Position numbers and translations under genes: made by a program. Shown here piece by piece: positions 1-7,292 of a DNA stretch of 11,619 nucleotides. The stretch is taken from the NCBI GenBank assembly GCA_002292405.1, contig DBBW01000012.1, forward strand, positions 822 to 12,440, given 5' to 3'. The stretch's first letter is position 1. Every line of letters starts with the position of its first letter. This DNA is from Flavobacteriales bacterium UBA974. Lineage in GTDB: Bacteria > Bacteroidota > Bacteroidia > Flavobacteriales_D > Sanyastnellaceae. The notes below the pieces were generated by a model. That model had not been told where the DNA came from. It saw only the letters and a list, made by a program, of their open reading frames with translations, and made no database searches.

Positions 1-149
1 AACAAATTTCTTTTTGCTTCTTGATTAACAGTTAGTTACAGTCTGTTTGTGTTCTTGCATGCAATGATTTATAATTTATTACGTAAGTAGTTTAGTCTAA
101 GATTTGTTTCGGGCTATTAAAAGTAAGACCTTTGCATCCCACTAAATAG
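1..149. other. Intergenic leader upstream of the aminotransferase gene
   Basis: This AT-rich stretch carries no coding sequence that I can support. All three plus-strand frames entering from the left edge hit a stop within about 35 bases. It contains a 10-base palindrome, TTGCATGCAA, at 55-64. Near the gene, GACCTTTG at 127-134 is one mismatch from the Bacteroidota -7 element TAnnTTTG, with a TTTG at 103-106 lying 20 bases upstream of it. That spacing would suit a promoter giving a short leader of about 10 bases, but the match is imperfect. The gene to the left is not visible. Confidence 0.5.
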
Positions 150-1226
150 ATGATGATCATGTTGACTAAAGACTCTACTTTCGAGATTAACGTATCGCAA
201 AACTCATCTATTGACCAAGTTGATTTTGATAATATTGCTTTTGGAAAGGTGTTCTCAGATCACTTGTTTGTTATGGATTATGTTGATGGCGAATGGAAGA
301 GGGGAAGTATAGAGCCTTTCGCTCCTTTGAGTTTAAGCCCTTCAACTATGGCTCTTCACTACGGGCAAGCAGTTTTTGAAGGCATGAAGGCTTACCGTCA
401 ACCAGATGGAAGCGTCAGTATGTTCAGACCAGGTGAGAATATTGCAAGATTTAATCGCAGTGCTAAAAGGATTTGCATGCCTGAAGTTCCTGAAGATATC
501 TTTATGCAGGCATTGGTTGAACTCATCAGTTTAGATGAAGCATGGGTGCCTTATAGCTCTCAATCGTCACTTTATATAAGGCCATTCCTTTTTGCAACTG
601 ACTCTCATGTAGGTGTTAGGCCTAGCTTTAGTTATAAATTTATAATCTTTACGTGCCCAGTTGGCCAATACTACAATAAGAGCGTTAAAGTTAAGGTTGA
701 AACACATTACACAAGAGCTTCTAAAGGTGGTACTGGAGCTGCTAAATCCGCAGGAAACTATGCTGCAGCGTTACTCCCCACAAAACTCGCTATAGATGAA
801 GGCTATGATCAGTTATTATGGACTGATGCACAGTCTCATAAATATATTGAAGAGATTGGTACTATGAATGCTGCGTTCGTAATAGACGGAAAGATGTTGA
901 TTCCATCTACAAGCGAAACGGTCCTTTCGGGTATTACTAGAGATAGTGCAATTATCTTGGCGAAAGATTTAGGTATTGAGGTTGAATCTAGAATGATTTC
1001 GGTTGCAGAACTTGAAGAAGCAGCAGAAAAAGGACTTTTACAAGAGGCGTTTGGATTAGGTACTGCGGCTACTGTATCCGTGATTTGTAAAATAGGATTT
1101 GCAGGTGGTGATTACGATTTGCCAGACGTTTCAACTTGGCTAGTTGCTCCTCAAATTAAATCAGCTCTAGACTCTGTTAGACTTGGAAAAGGCGAGGATA
1201 AACATGGCTGGAATATTCCGGTTTAA
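150..1226 (+). CDS. ilvE: Branched-chain-amino-acid aminotransferase (class IV PLP enzyme)
   Basis: This enzyme should interconvert leucine, isoleucine and valine with their 2-oxo acids, using 2-oxoglutarate/glutamate and pyridoxal phosphate, in the cytoplasm. The 358-residue length and motifs match the longer BCAT subtype (ilvE type II, also found in eukaryotes). LHYGQAVFEGMKAYR lies at 69-83. The likely Schiff-base lysine is K199 in GAAKSAGNYAAAL. EEIGTMNAAFVIDG at 234-247 and LSGITRDS at 259-266 are the usual cofactor-phosphate and substrate regions. The start is uncertain by up to three codons because the protein begins M-M-I-M, and ATGs at 150, 153 and 159 are all in frame; no clear Shine-Dalgarno sequence decides. 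Its TAA stop shares its last A with the ATG of the msrA gene (TAATG), so the two are probably translationally coupled. Confidence 0.95.
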   Translation: MMIMLTKDSTFEINVSQNSSIDQVDFDNIAFGKVFSDHLFVMDYVDGEWKRGSIEPFAPLSLSPSTMALHYGQAVFEGMKAYRQPDGSVSMFRPGENIARFNRSAKRICMPEVPEDIFMQALVELISLDEAWVPYSSQSSLYIRPFLFATDSHVGVRPSFSYKFIIFTCPVGQYYNKSVKVKVETHYTRASKGGTGAAKSAGNYAAALLPTKLAIDEGYDQLLWTDAQSHKYIEEIGTMNAAFVIDGKMLIPSTSETVLSGITRDSAIILAKDLGIEVESRMISVAELEEAAEKGLLQEAFGLGTAATVSVICKIGFAGGDYDLPDVSTWLVAPQIKSALDSVRLGKGEDKHGWNIPV

Positions 1227-1762
1227 TGGGTGAATTGATTTTAGGTGGCGGGTGCTTTTGGTGTACCGAAGCTGTTTTCTCTGAAGTAAAAGGTGTTTTA
1301 TCTGTCCAACCTGGCTATTCAGGTGGCAATACCTTAAACCCAACTTATGCTGATATCTGCACCGGAACAACCGGTCATGCTGAGGTCATTAAAATCACAT
1401 ACGATCAAGATGCAATTGATATCGTTGATTTATTCACTGTTTTTTTCTCGACACACGACCCTACTACTTTAAATAGGCAAGGAGGAGATGTGGGAACTCA
1501 GTATAGATCTGTAATCTTTTATAACTCTTCATTCACAAAGCAGCTTGCTACAAATGCAATTAATGCCGCAAAAAGTAGTGGTGAGTTTACTGCTCCGATT
1601 GTTACGAGTTTAGAGGAGTTTAGTGTGTTTTACCCCGCTGAAAATTACCATGAGGATTATTATGCAAAAAACAGTAATGCCGCTTATTGTTCATTTGTAA
1701 TAAAGCCTAAACTTGAAAAATTTAAGTCTACTTTTTCGTCACTTTTGAAAGAGGCAAATTAA
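1226..1762 (+). CDS. msrA: Peptide-methionine (S)-S-oxide reductase MsrA
   Basis: MsrA reduces methionine-S-sulfoxide, free or in proteins, back to methionine and so repairs oxidative damage. The signature GCFWCTEAVF is at residues 9-18, with catalytic Cys10 followed by Cys13. Other family blocks are GYSGG (30-34), TGHAE (49-53), HDPTTLNRQGGDVGTQYRS (77-95) and YPAENYHEDYY (136-146). Cys155 in NAAYCSFVIKPKLEKF is a candidate resolving cysteine. The 178-residue length is normal for a free-standing MsrA, and there is no fused MsrB domain. The ATG overlaps the upstream aminotransferase stop by one base, and the catalytic motif begins at residue 9, so this start is firm. The gene converges on the lipoprotein gene with only 7 bases between stop codons, and I see no room for a conventional terminator there. 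Confidence 0.96.
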   Translation: MGELILGGGCFWCTEAVFSEVKGVLSVQPGYSGGNTLNPTYADICTGTTGHAEVIKITYDQDAIDIVDLFTVFFSTHDPTTLNRQGGDVGTQYRSVIFYNSSFTKQLATNAINAAKSSGEFTAPIVTSLEEFSVFYPAENYHEDYYAKNSNAAYCSFVIKPKLEKFKSTFSSLLKEAN

Positions 1763-1769
1763 ACAACTG

Positions 1770-2306
1770 CTATTCTTCGAGCCTTGATATTTCATCATCA
1801 CACATTCTGATGACTTGAGTTCTAACCAATGGGGCGATTTGTGTTTCAGCTTTTGCCATTTTTTTAAGAAAGCGAAACATTGCAGCTTTTTTTATTTCAT
1901 ATGCAACATAAACAGCATATTTCCCATCATCTTGAATATATTTTTTTGAACCTGTTTGTCTTAAATCAACGATTGTAGTATTCGTAATCTCTCGAGTCAG
2001 ACTCTTAAATACTTCTACAGCTTCATTCACATGCTCACCTTGTACATCTTGCATATAGTTGTCAGCGACAACCTGTATTGAAGTGGAAACTTGTTGTGCT
2101 AAGGCTTTATGAGCTTCCATATCAGCTTTAGAGGATGAAACATTCTCATTGTGACTGATTCCTTTGCCTGTAGCCTTAAAGTATCTTGCATTGGACATAT
2201 AAGATCTCCCTGAAAAAGGTTCATTAACCGACGAGCCTAAATTAGAAGAACAACCATAAGAAAAAGCGACTAGAAAAGCCAATAAGGAAATGGAAAATAA
2301 TTTCAT
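1770..2306 (-). CDS. LPP20-like lipoprotein
   Basis: The 178-residue product begins with a basic n-region and hydrophobic stretch ending in a lipobox-like S-Y-G-C, giving lipidated Cys19 after signal peptidase II cleavage. Residues 43-90 (KATGKGIS ... ADMEAHKALAQQVSTSIQVV) resemble the LPP20 lipoprotein domain: a 'xGxG' strand followed by a helix with regularly spaced alanines. The rest is a charged alpha/beta region with no catalytic motif that I recognise. The residues after Cys19 (S-S-N-L-G-S-S) are not acidic, so the surface-export signal described for some Bacteroidota lipoproteins is not evident; a periplasm-facing location is inferred. The molecular role is unknown. The gene is divergent from the DUF6913-like gene across 74 bases. 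No Shine-Dalgarno sequence precedes the ATG. Confidence 0.75.
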   Translation of the reverse strand: MKLFSISLLAFLVAFSYGCSSNLGSSVNEPFSGRSYMSNARYFKATGKGISHNENVSSSKADMEAHKALAQQVSTSIQVVADNYMQDVQGEHVNEAVEVFKSLTREITNTTIVDLRQTGSKKYIQDDGKYAVYVAYEIKKAAMFRFLKKMAKAETQIAPLVRTQVIRMCDDEISRLEE

Positions 2307-2322
2307 GTTTAAAAGAGGTTTA

Positions 2323-2339
2323 TTATTTTTGAAAAATAA
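2323..2339. repeat. Perfect 17-base inverted repeat between divergent genes
   Basis: TTATTTTT and AAAAATAA flank a single central G, making a perfect palindrome in the 74-base gap between the divergently transcribed lipoprotein and DUF6913-like genes. It is too AT-rich and lacks the loop for a strong RNA hairpin, so a protein-binding site is more plausible than a terminator. The same bases contain TATTTTTG (2324-2331), an exact match to the Bacteroidota -7 consensus TAnnTTTG in the plus direction, so an operator overlapping a promoter is possible. In AT-rich DNA chance is a real alternative. Confidence 0.4.
2324..2331 (+). promoter_or_regulatory. Candidate -7 promoter element for the DUF6913-dapA pair
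   Basis: TATTTTTG matches the Bacteroidota sigma factor -7 consensus TAnnTTTG exactly. It would place the transcript start near 2337-2339 and a leader of roughly 40 bases before the ATG at 2381. I find no clear TTG at the -33 position. A second exact match, TACCTTTG at 2372-2379, abuts the start codon and competes with this assignment. Confidence 0.3.
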
Positions 2340-2380
2340 GCATCAACCGTGCCACAGTATATTTACGTACCTACCTTTGG

Positions 2381-2956
2381 ATGGTGAATTTTAAAGACCG
2401 TATAAATCTACGCATTACGAAATGGTTTCTCGCAAGAGAAAGAAATTCGTTGAGGAACCGTAAGAGTTGCAACCTTAGATATGCAAAACATGTTGGTTTG
2501 ATTTACTTGGAGCGTGATTTTGAATTTCGCAAGACTATAGTTGATTTATCTAGGCATTTAAAGGAAGAGCTAGATGTGAAGAATGTATCTATTTTATCAT
2601 ATGTCGATACAGAAGCTAAGGATACCCCCAGATGGTTAGTGAAAAAGCTGTCTAGTGGATATTTTTGTAAATCAGATCTAAATTGGTTTTCTAAACCTAC
2701 AACAGAGGTCGTAAATTTCACGGAGATTGAATTTGATATTCTTATAGACTTAGAACTAGCCCCCGTTTTTCCATTAAAATTCGTTCTTAAATCATCAAAA
2801 GCAAAAATGAAGGTAGGCCCTGAACAAGTTGATTGTCCTAATGATTATGATATCACAATAGGGAGATCTAGGGATTCGGAGAAAGATGAAATGAAAGTTT
2901 GGCAAGAGCAAACGGAGAGAACATTTAAATTTATCACTCAAGAAAACATTCGATAA
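2381..2956 (+). CDS. DUF6913-like conserved Bacteroidota protein
   Basis: A 191-residue cytoplasmic protein with no signal peptide or membrane segment. It resembles the uncharacterised DUF6913 proteins that Bacteroidota carry near dapA. The resemblance rests on the pattern FDILIDLE at 118-125 followed by a PLKFVL strand and SSKAKMKVG at 138-146. The N-terminal 30 residues are strongly basic and probably helical (many Arg and Lys, including RERNSLRNRKS). No catalytic motif is visible and the function is unknown. The stop codon is one base from the dapA ATG, so the two are almost certainly one transcript. The ATG at 2381 lies directly after a promoter-like TACCTTTG, and the second codon is GTG, so a leaderless GTG start at 2384 is a real alternative. 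Confidence 0.72.
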   Translation: MVNFKDRINLRITKWFLARERNSLRNRKSCNLRYAKHVGLIYLERDFEFRKTIVDLSRHLKEELDVKNVSILSYVDTEAKDTPRWLVKKLSSGYFCKSDLNWFSKPTTEVVNFTEIEFDILIDLELAPVFPLKFVLKSSKAKMKVGPEQVDCPNDYDITIGRSRDSEKDEMKVWQEQTERTFKFITQENIR

Positions 2957-2957
2957 T

Positions 2958-3845
2958 ATGAATAAATTAAGTGGATTAGGCGTGGCAATGGTTACACCAT
3001 TTACTGTCACGGGGAAAGTTGACTTTCCTGCATTACAAAGATTAGTAGAGCATTTACTTTTAGGCGCTTGTGACTTTTTCGTTGTCCTTGGTACAACAGC
3101 AGAAACTCCAACTCTAACACTTGAGGAACAAAGGAGCGTTTTGGATTTCGTTATTGAAATCAATGCAAAAAGAAAGTTTATTGTGGTAGGTCTTGCCGGC
3201 AATGATACAGCAGCGCTTTGTGATCGCATTGAGAACTTCGATCTTACTGGAGTTGATGCTGTTTTAAGTGCATGTCCTCACTATAATAAGCCTACTCAGA
3301 ATGGCCTCAGAGCTCACTTTACTGCAGTAGCTGAAGCTTCGAATAAGCCAGTTATGCTATACAATGTGCCTTCACGTACTGGCTGTAATCTTGCTGCCGA
3401 AACAACTCTGGAGCTCGCCAATCATCCAAATATATTTGCAATTAAGGAGGCCAGTGGTGATTTAGCCCAAATAGATTTTATTTTAAAAAACCGTCCATCC
3501 AACTTTTTAGTTTTCTCAGGTGACGACGCTCTAACCTTAGCAATGATTGCCTCTGGTGCTGATGGAGTGATTTCAGTAATTGGGAATGCCCTTCCAACTG
3601 TTTTTGGAGAAATGGTTCACCAAGCTTTGTTTGGCCAAATAATAGAAGCAAGACAAGCCCATTTAGATTTAGCAACTTCTATTGATGCAATATTTGCTGA
3701 AGGAAATCCTTCTGGAATTAAAGCCATGTTAGAGCATCTTGGAATTTGCTCCTCTAATGTTAGATTGCCTCTCGTTCCTGCCTCCCAAGAGTTGAAAGAC
3801 AAAATTTACTCATGTCTTGCGCAACTGGATAAAGCGCCTAACTAA
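2958..3845 (+). CDS. dapA: 4-hydroxy-tetrahydrodipicolinate synthase DapA
   Basis: DapA condenses pyruvate with aspartate-4-semialdehyde, the committed step toward diaminopimelate and lysine, which feed peptidoglycan and protein synthesis. The 295-residue (beta/alpha)8 barrel is full length. The Schiff-base lysine is K163 in FAIKEASGD. Tyr135 in YNVPSRTG (134-141) and Thr46-Thr47 in LGTTAET form the expected proton relay, Tyr109 in CPHYNKPTQ matches the neighbouring-subunit tyrosine, and Arg140 should bind the substrate carboxylate. The ATG is one base after the DUF6913-like stop codon, without a Shine-Dalgarno sequence, which suggests translational coupling. The gene converges with the transketolase genes across 54 bases. 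Confidence 0.96.
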   Translation: MNKLSGLGVAMVTPFTVTGKVDFPALQRLVEHLLLGACDFFVVLGTTAETPTLTLEEQRSVLDFVIEINAKRKFIVVGLAGNDTAALCDRIENFDLTGVDAVLSACPHYNKPTQNGLRAHFTAVAEASNKPVMLYNVPSRTGCNLAAETTLELANHPNIFAIKEASGDLAQIDFILKNRPSNFLVFSGDDALTLAMIASGADGVISVIGNALPTVFGEMVHQALFGQIIEARQAHLDLATSIDAIFAEGNPSGIKAMLEHLGICSSNVRLPLVPASQELKDKIYSCLAQLDKAPN

Positions 3846-3899
3846 GCTCGATAATGTTATTTCTAAAAGGCTCTATCGTGCTAATGAAGCACAGGTATT
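3846..3899. other. Convergent intergenic gap between dapA and the transketolase operon
   Basis: The only secondary structure I see is a 5-base-pair stem, GTGCT (3878-3882) with AGCAC (3888-3892) around an AATGA loop. It has no T-run on either side, so it does not qualify as a convincing intrinsic terminator for either operon. Confidence 0.3.
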
Positions 3900-4862
3900 C
3901 TATAATATCTCTAAGGTTTTTGTGACAATAGCATCAGCATTAAGACCATACTTATCCATTAATTGTGTCGGTGTGCCGCTTTCTCCGAAGCTGTCATCAA
4001 CAGCGACCATGCGCATAGGAGTGGGGTTGTTCTCAGCGAGAACCTGTGACACTGAGCCTCCAAGACCGCCTAATCGTTGGTGTTCCTCAGCAGTAACTAC
4101 TTTCCCTGTACGAGCTGCGCTTTCTAGAATTGCATCAGTATCTAATGGCTTGATAGTGTGCATGTTCATTACATCAGCATGAATGCCTTTTTCTTTCAAA
4201 ATTTGTGCTGCTTTAATTGCTTCCCAAACCATATAACCAGTTGCTATTATAGTTACATCGTCACCACTCATTAATTTTTGAGCCTTTCCTATTTCAAAAG
4301 GTGCATCAGTTTTGTAGAAAACGGGAAGTTTAGGACGCCCAAACCTGAGGTAAACAGGGCCTTCATAATCAGCAATTGCCAGAGTAGCTTGGCGAGTTTG
4401 CTCATAATCTGCCGGGCATATAACAGTCATGTTAGGAAGCATCTTCATCATCCCTATATCCTCTAATATTTGATGAGTAGCACCATCTTCGCCGAGTGTT
4501 AATCCAGCATGAGATGCGCAGATTTTTACGTTCTTTTCGCTGTAGGCAACTGATTGACGAATTTGGTCATACACACGACCAGTAGAGAAATTAGCAAAAG
4601 TACCGGTGAAAGGAATTTTCCCTCCAACAGTCATTCCAGCAGCTAAACCTATCATATTTGCTTCAGCAATTCCAACCTGGAAAAATCTATTGGGGTGAGC
4701 ATCTCTGAAATCGCCCATTTTCAAGGACCCAGTTAAATCTGCGCATAAAGCAACAACTTCTGGGTGTGTGGTCCCTAATTCGAGAAGAGCCGCACCAAAC
4801 CCACTACGAGTATCTTTAGATTCAGTTGGATTAAATAAAATATAATTAGCAGAATCAGTCAT
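3900..4862 (-). CDS. Transketolase, C-terminal subunit (pyrimidine-binding and C-terminal domains)
   Basis: This is the second half of a split transketolase, 320 residues long. With the N-terminal subunit it should transfer two-carbon ketol units between pentose and hexose phosphates, using thiamine diphosphate. Glu67 in [18 protein letters not shown] matches the glutamate that contacts the ThDP aminopyrimidine ring. [15 protein letters not shown] (117-131) is the conserved substrate/cofactor loop. YLRFGRP (171-177) and [13 protein letters not shown] (257-269) belong to the domain boundary and the C-terminal domain. Its ATG lies inside the end of the VWA gene: the overlap reads ATGACTGA, where TGA ends the VWA frame. 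Translation is thus probably coupled to the VWA gene rather than directly to the partner subunit. The start is supported by this overlap and by family length. No Shine-Dalgarno sequence is seen. Confidence 0.93.
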   Translation of the reverse strand: MTDSANYILFNPTESKDTRSGFGAALLELGTTHPEVVALCADLTGSLKMGDFRDAHPNRFFQVGIAEANMIGLAAGMTVGGKIPFTGTFANFSTGRVYDQIRQSVAYSEKNVKICASHAGLTLGEDGATHQILEDIGMMKMLPNMTVICPADYEQTRQATLAIADYEGPVYLRFGRPKLPVFYKTDAPFEIGKAQKLMSGDDVTIIATGYMVWEAIKAAQILKEKGIHADVMNMHTIKPLDTDAILESAARTGKVVTAEEHQRLGGLGGSVSQVLAENNPTPMRMVAVDDSFGESGTPTQLMDKYGLNADAIVTKTLEIL

Positions 4863-6309
4863 GAAGGTTCAAATTAAGGGTTGACCCCGAGGTTATTGTA
4901 AACTTAGATTGAATAGAATATTTGGATGATCTTGCTCTACGAGCTCTAAATATTATAGTATAAGTTCCTGGCTGTAATGTGTAACGACCAGAAGGATTCC
5001 CTGAGGGGAGTTGGATAACGTGTTCAAGCGTATTCGCATCAATGATACTCCCAAACCCAGAAGCATTGGACTGTAGCATTAAACTCCCAGGTGACGCAAT
5101 GGTAATATTCGTTGGTACATCTTCTTCAACAAGAACATCATAAACATAGGTGAGGGGACAGGTGTGGAAAACAAGGTCATACGTACCAGTTAACACAGTA
5201 GCGTTTTCACCAATTTCGATTGAGTAAAATGATTTGCACTCCCCGCTTTCATAGACATCAACACTTAAATGATGATAAGCATTGCGATTCGAGCCTGGGA
5301 ATTTCGGGCTTATTACACCCTGCTCCATATCAGGTACACTAATAATATTGTGTCTGCCAGGCGAAAGTTGGACTGAATCCATACCTCTATGAGGAAGAGT
5401 ATGTAGACTCAAACTATATGTGGGGATAGGATCTAGATAGAACGTGTCGGTTAGGTGATCAAAACTTAAAGTATGAACCACTTGCGGGTGGTGAGAGCCG
5501 GATCTGAGGTCTGTAAAGGTCAGAGGAACATCAGTAACTGTAGGATTTCCTTCCTCATCAAGAAGCCTTACTTCCACAGTTGTATTGTGTAGTGCCTGCT
5601 CTAAGACCAAATCTAAAACAGTTTCAAATACTTCAGGATTTGTTGCATCATAGAAGTTTCCCACGCAACGGAGTGATTCTTTGTGCTGATCGTCTATTCC
5701 TATCCCTATAATAAAAGGTTTTACAACGATGCCTTTTGACTGAAGCATTCTGCTTACTGCACATGGATCTTCATCACATGCCTCTATGCCGTCAGTAATA
5801 AGTATGATGATGTTCCTTCCGGGTTCAGAAGGGAAATCCCCAGCTGACTTCTCTAAAGATCTAGCTATAGGTGTAGTTCCCTGAGCTCTAAGCCTACCGA
5901 GTTCTTGTTTTATTATTAGGTTAGTGCCTTTCTTAATTGGTACAATCAGTTCAGTATCATCACAGTCTTGTTGGCCTTCTATGTGCTTCGTGCCATGTCC
6001 ATAAGCTCTTAGTCCCAACTCTAAATCCGTTGTCCCGTATAGAGATGCTAAAGATTTAGAGAGCAACCTTGTGGCTAGTACCATTTTCCTCTCTCCACTC
6101 CAAAAAGCATTCATACTATTTGAGGCATCAAAAACGAAAAGTATTCTTGTGGGACCATCCTCGCCTGCTTCGTTTCCAGTTGAGGATTCGACAGTAAGCG
6201 TTGCTGTATTTGTTTGGGCTGAAAAAGGAGCAGCTAAAGAGATTGAGAATACAGCAAATGCGAATACACTCAGGATAGAAAAACAGTTATATGTAGGCTG
6301 CTGAAACAC
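4855..6309 (-). CDS. Exported von Willebrand factor A (VWA) domain protein
   Basis: The 484-residue product starts with GTG; a TAA two codons upstream in the same frame fixes the start. Residues 10-31 form a hydrophobic segment ending PFSA-Q, a plausible signal peptidase I site, so export to the periplasm or beyond is inferred. The n-region lacks Lys and Arg, which is unusual. The VWA domain spans about 55-235 and has a complete MIDAS metal site: D61-x-S63-x-S65 (DASNSM), Thr145 or Thr146 in GTTPIARSL, and Asp173 in [14 protein letters not shown]. Cysteines 116, 178, 183, 215, 358 and 384 could form disulfides. The remainder (about 243-484) looks all-beta with repeated units centred on LSPGRHNI (315-322), LTGTYDLVF (373-381) and [10 protein letters not shown] (445-454), like PEGA-type repeats. 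There is no obvious type IX secretion tail. It probably binds a protein ligand through Mg2+; the ligand is unknown. It lies between the transketolase subunits. Confidence 0.88.
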   Translation of the reverse strand: MFQQPTYNCFSILSVFAFAVFSISLAAPFSAQTNTATLTVESSTGNEAGEDGPTRILFVFDASNSMNAFWSGERKMVLATRLLSKSLASLYGTTDLELGLRAYGHGTKHIEGQQDCDDTELIVPIKKGTNLIIKQELGRLRAQGTTPIARSLEKSAGDFPSEPGRNIIILITDGIEACDEDPCAVSRMLQSKGIVVKPFIIGIGIDDQHKESLRCVGNFYDATNPEVFETVLDLVLEQALHNTTVEVRLLDEEGNPTVTDVPLTFTDLRSGSHHPQVVHTLSFDHLTDTFYLDPIPTYSLSLHTLPHRGMDSVQLSPGRHNIISVPDMEQGVISPKFPGSNRNAYHHLSVDVYESGECKSFYSIEIGENATVLTGTYDLVFHTCPLTYVYDVLVEEDVPTNITIASPGSLMLQSNASGFGSIIDANTLEHVIQLPSGNPSGRYTLQPGTYTIIFRARRARSSKYSIQSKFTITSGSTLNLNLHD

Positions 6310-6312
6310 TCT

Positions 6313-7155
6313 TTAGTAATCTCCTAACGTCTCTTCTAGTTGAGAAAGTGCGTCAGCGAGTTGCTCATCATTGGGAGCGATGCCGTGCCACTTATGTGTT
6401 CCTTCCATAAAGTCCACTCCTTTACCCATTTCTGTTTTCATGAGTACAACATTTGGCACACCACTTCCCGAATGGGATTTCGCTTCAGCGATTACTCTTC
6501 CAATGTCTTCTAAATCGTGTCCATCGCATTTTAAAACTCTCCAACCAAATGCGGCCCATTTAGCTCCGAGGTCAATTAAAGAAAGAACATCTTCTGTAGA
6601 GCCGTCAATTTGTTGACCGTTGCAATCGACGAAACTTATTATATTATCTACTTTATTGTGAGCAGCATACATTGCCGCTTCCCAAATCTGACCTTCTTGT
6701 AATTCCCCATCTCCGTGAAGCGTGTAAACCCAGGTTTTTTCTCCAGCGAGTTTCTTTGTAGTCGCAGCTCCGATTCCCACACTTAAGCCTTGTCCCAAAG
6801 ATCCTGAAGCAATTCTGATACCAGGAAGGCCCTCTTCAATTGCCGGGTGACCTTGAAGACGAGAATTTATTTTGCGGAATGTTGCAAGCTCTTCAGTCGC
6901 AAAAAACCCTCTGCGAGAAAGAACGCTATACCAAACAGGAGAGATGTGTCCATTCGACAAAAAGAACAAATCCTCACCCTTTCCATCCATTGTAAAATTT
7001 TCAGCGTCAAGATTCATTTCCTCGAAGTATAGTTTTACAAGGAGTTCAACACATCCAAGTGAACCACCGGGATGGCCAGAAGAAACAGCATGTACCATGC
7101 GTACTATATCGCGTCTAACTTGGGAACAAATTGCGGGAGTGGATTGTGTGCTCAT
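6313..7155 (-). CDS. Transketolase, N-terminal (thiamine diphosphate-binding) subunit
   Basis: This is the first half of a split transketolase, 280 residues. It binds the ThDP diphosphate and Mg2+ through the motif G148-D149-G150 ... N179 (GDGELQEGQIWEA to DCNGQQIDG). Conserved histidines are present: His28 in SSGHPGGS, His70 in LSNGHISP, His103 in LQGHPA and His257 in KWHGIAP. SGSLGQGLSVGIGAA (117-131) is the usual dimer/cofactor block. It needs the separately encoded C-terminal subunit for activity in the pentose phosphate pathway. The ATG is well supported by alignment to the family N-terminus. The gene is first in a three-gene run with the VWA gene 3 bases after its TAA, and is divergent from ychF across 137 bases. 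An AGGAG at its 3' end, 11 bases before the next gene's GTG, is a possible but distantly spaced ribosome binding site for the VWA gene. Confidence 0.94.
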   Translation of the reverse strand: MSTQSTPAICSQVRRDIVRMVHAVSSGHPGGSLGCVELLVKLYFEEMNLDAENFTMDGKGEDLFFLSNGHISPVWYSVLSRRGFFATEELATFRKINSRLQGHPAIEEGLPGIRIASGSLGQGLSVGIGAATTKKLAGEKTWVYTLHGDGELQEGQIWEAAMYAAHNKVDNIISFVDCNGQQIDGSTEDVLSLIDLGAKWAAFGWRVLKCDGHDLEDIGRVIAEAKSHSGSGVPNVVLMKTEMGKGVDFMEGTHKWHGIAPNDEQLADALSQLEETLGDY

Positions 7156-7261
7156 GATTTTATTTGAGGTGCTTTTACATGCTATGCGAAAGTACCTACT
7201 CTAAGATTCGCATTCTTAAATTGTGGATAAAGTTTTGTAAATCGTTGAGAGGTTATTTTTC

Positions 7262-7269
7262 TACATTTG
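7262..7269 (+). promoter_or_regulatory. ychF: Candidate -7 promoter element for ychF
   Basis: TACATTTG is an exact match to the Bacteroidota -7 consensus TAnnTTTG, 23 bases before the ychF ATG. It predicts a transcript start near 7274-7276 and a leader of under 20 bases. TTG triplets upstream (7235-7237 and 7245-7247) are 24 and 14 bases from the element, so neither fits the preferred -33 spacing well. No equally good element is seen for the opposite-strand transketolase operon; the best is TACTTTCG (minus strand, 7187-7194), with one mismatch. Confidence 0.45.
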
Positions 7270-7292
7270 CATTCCTTATAAAGATTACAATC

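Noticed and set aside
3090..3110. DapA GTTAE in place of the familiar GTTGE as a possible active-site change
   Set aside because: The two threonines of the proton relay are kept, and I recall the Ala variant as common in Bacteroidota.
3878..3892. Intrinsic terminator between dapA and the transketolase operon
   Set aside because: The stem has only five base pairs and no T-run follows on either strand.
3817..4182. Plus-strand reading frame of 121 codons overlapping dapA and the transketolase C-subunit
   Set aside because: It is antisense to a strongly conserved enzyme gene and its product has no recognisable domain.
3900..7155. Transketolase seen as a gene broken by an insertion
   Set aside because: Both halves have full subunit lengths, their own starts and stops, and all catalytic motifs. 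Split transketolases are a normal form, and no insertion-sequence ends or target duplications flank the VWA gene.
7164..7292. N-terminal extension of YchF by 43 residues in the open frame
   Set aside because: The family begins at MALQCGIVGLPNVGKST, the extension has no family counterpart, and the promoter-like TACATTTG at 7262-7269 lies inside it.
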